From the NCBI GenBank assembly GCA_019634635.1, contig JAHCBB010000025.1:1-64000 (forward strand): a DNA stretch of 64,000 nucleotides, in the 5' to 3' direction. Shown here piece by piece: positions 63,910 to 64,000 of this stretch. Every line of letters begins with the position of its first letter. Within the stretch, counting starts at the first letter, position 1. The position numbers were made by a program, and so were the translations under genes. This DNA comes from Verrucomicrobiia bacterium (GTDB lineage Bacteria > Verrucomicrobiota > Verrucomicrobiia > Limisphaerales > UBA9464). The notes beneath the pieces were generated by a model. That model saw only the letters and a list, made by a program, of their open reading frames with translations. It was not told the origin of the DNA and ran no database searches.

Positions 63910-64000
63910 GTGATCCACCGAGGCAGAACCCAAATCGCCGCCGGGCTGCTGGGGTTGGGAATTGTGTGGAACCTGCTCCCCTCGTCTTCGCCGGACCTGC
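63910..64000 (+). CDS. Possible start of an exported protein (3' truncated)
   Basis: A GTG at 63910 opens a frame that stays open to the window end and reads VIHRGRTQIAAGLLGLGIVWNLL, a signal-peptide-like leader. No ribosome-binding site is visible and only 30 residues are seen, so this is tentative. Confidence 0.3.
   Translation, partial: MIHRGRTQIAAGLLGLGIVWNLLPSSSPDL

Overview
The window is a high-GC, gene-dense bacterial chromosome segment, most likely from a Verrucomicrobiota bacterium (Limisphaerales/Pedosphaera-like). This is inferred from a type II pseudopilin tail with a C-terminal H...DGH signature, a propeller/HEAT/CxxCH protein of the kind typical of Planctomycetes and Verrucomicrobia, a LTD-CotH protein, a PEP-CTERM-like sorting motif, a sulfatase, and an ECF sigma / small membrane protein / Spy-like operon. 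No rRNA, tRNA, insertion sequence or CRISPR array was recognised.

The first 12 kb is mostly housekeeping: a pseudopilin tail, a MoxR ATPase divergent from the hibernation factor hpf, an amidohydrolase coupled to a FabG-like reductase, an Hsp70 chaperone, a serine-type sulfatase, rsfS, a DUF4149-like membrane protein, rpoZ, smpB, rpmB and the YggS PLP-homeostasis protein. From 12 to 18 kb there is a large secreted CotH/LTD protein and a minus-strand operon of ECF sigma factor, putative anti-sigma protein and Spy-like periplasmic sensor. From 18 to 25 kb the plus strand carries an FKBP isomerase, a SIS-domain protein, a class III PLP enzyme with an unusual Cys cluster, pabB and pabC (overlapping; p-aminobenzoate for folate) and a GlcD-type FAD oxidase. 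From 25 to 28.5 kb there are a small lipoprotein, a DUF3472-like protein, a lipoate ligase and an aldo-keto reductase. From 28.7 to 35.4 kb a heme-binding dehydrogenase-like protein, a PQQ-type propeller, an LpxL-like acyltransferase and a ketosynthase follow head to tail; the first three overlap by ATGA.

The last 28 kb is the striking part. Two giant minus-strand genes overlap by four bases (ATGA). The upstream one (about 4,466 residues) is an Rhs/YD-repeat protein. It begins with what looks like a complete PEP-CTERM protein, carries an internal LamG domain, and ends in a 299-residue tip with an HEMLH zincin motif. The downstream one (about 4,897 residues) is a mosaic of carboxypeptidase-regulatory-like and Ig-like modules, a discoidin-like domain and five glycine-rich repeats with two alternating spacer types. 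The YD-repeat and tip DNA is visibly poorer in GC than the rest. I regard this coupled pair as the best candidate for an undescribed surface system.

Domain names are assigned by reading motifs; no database search was possible.
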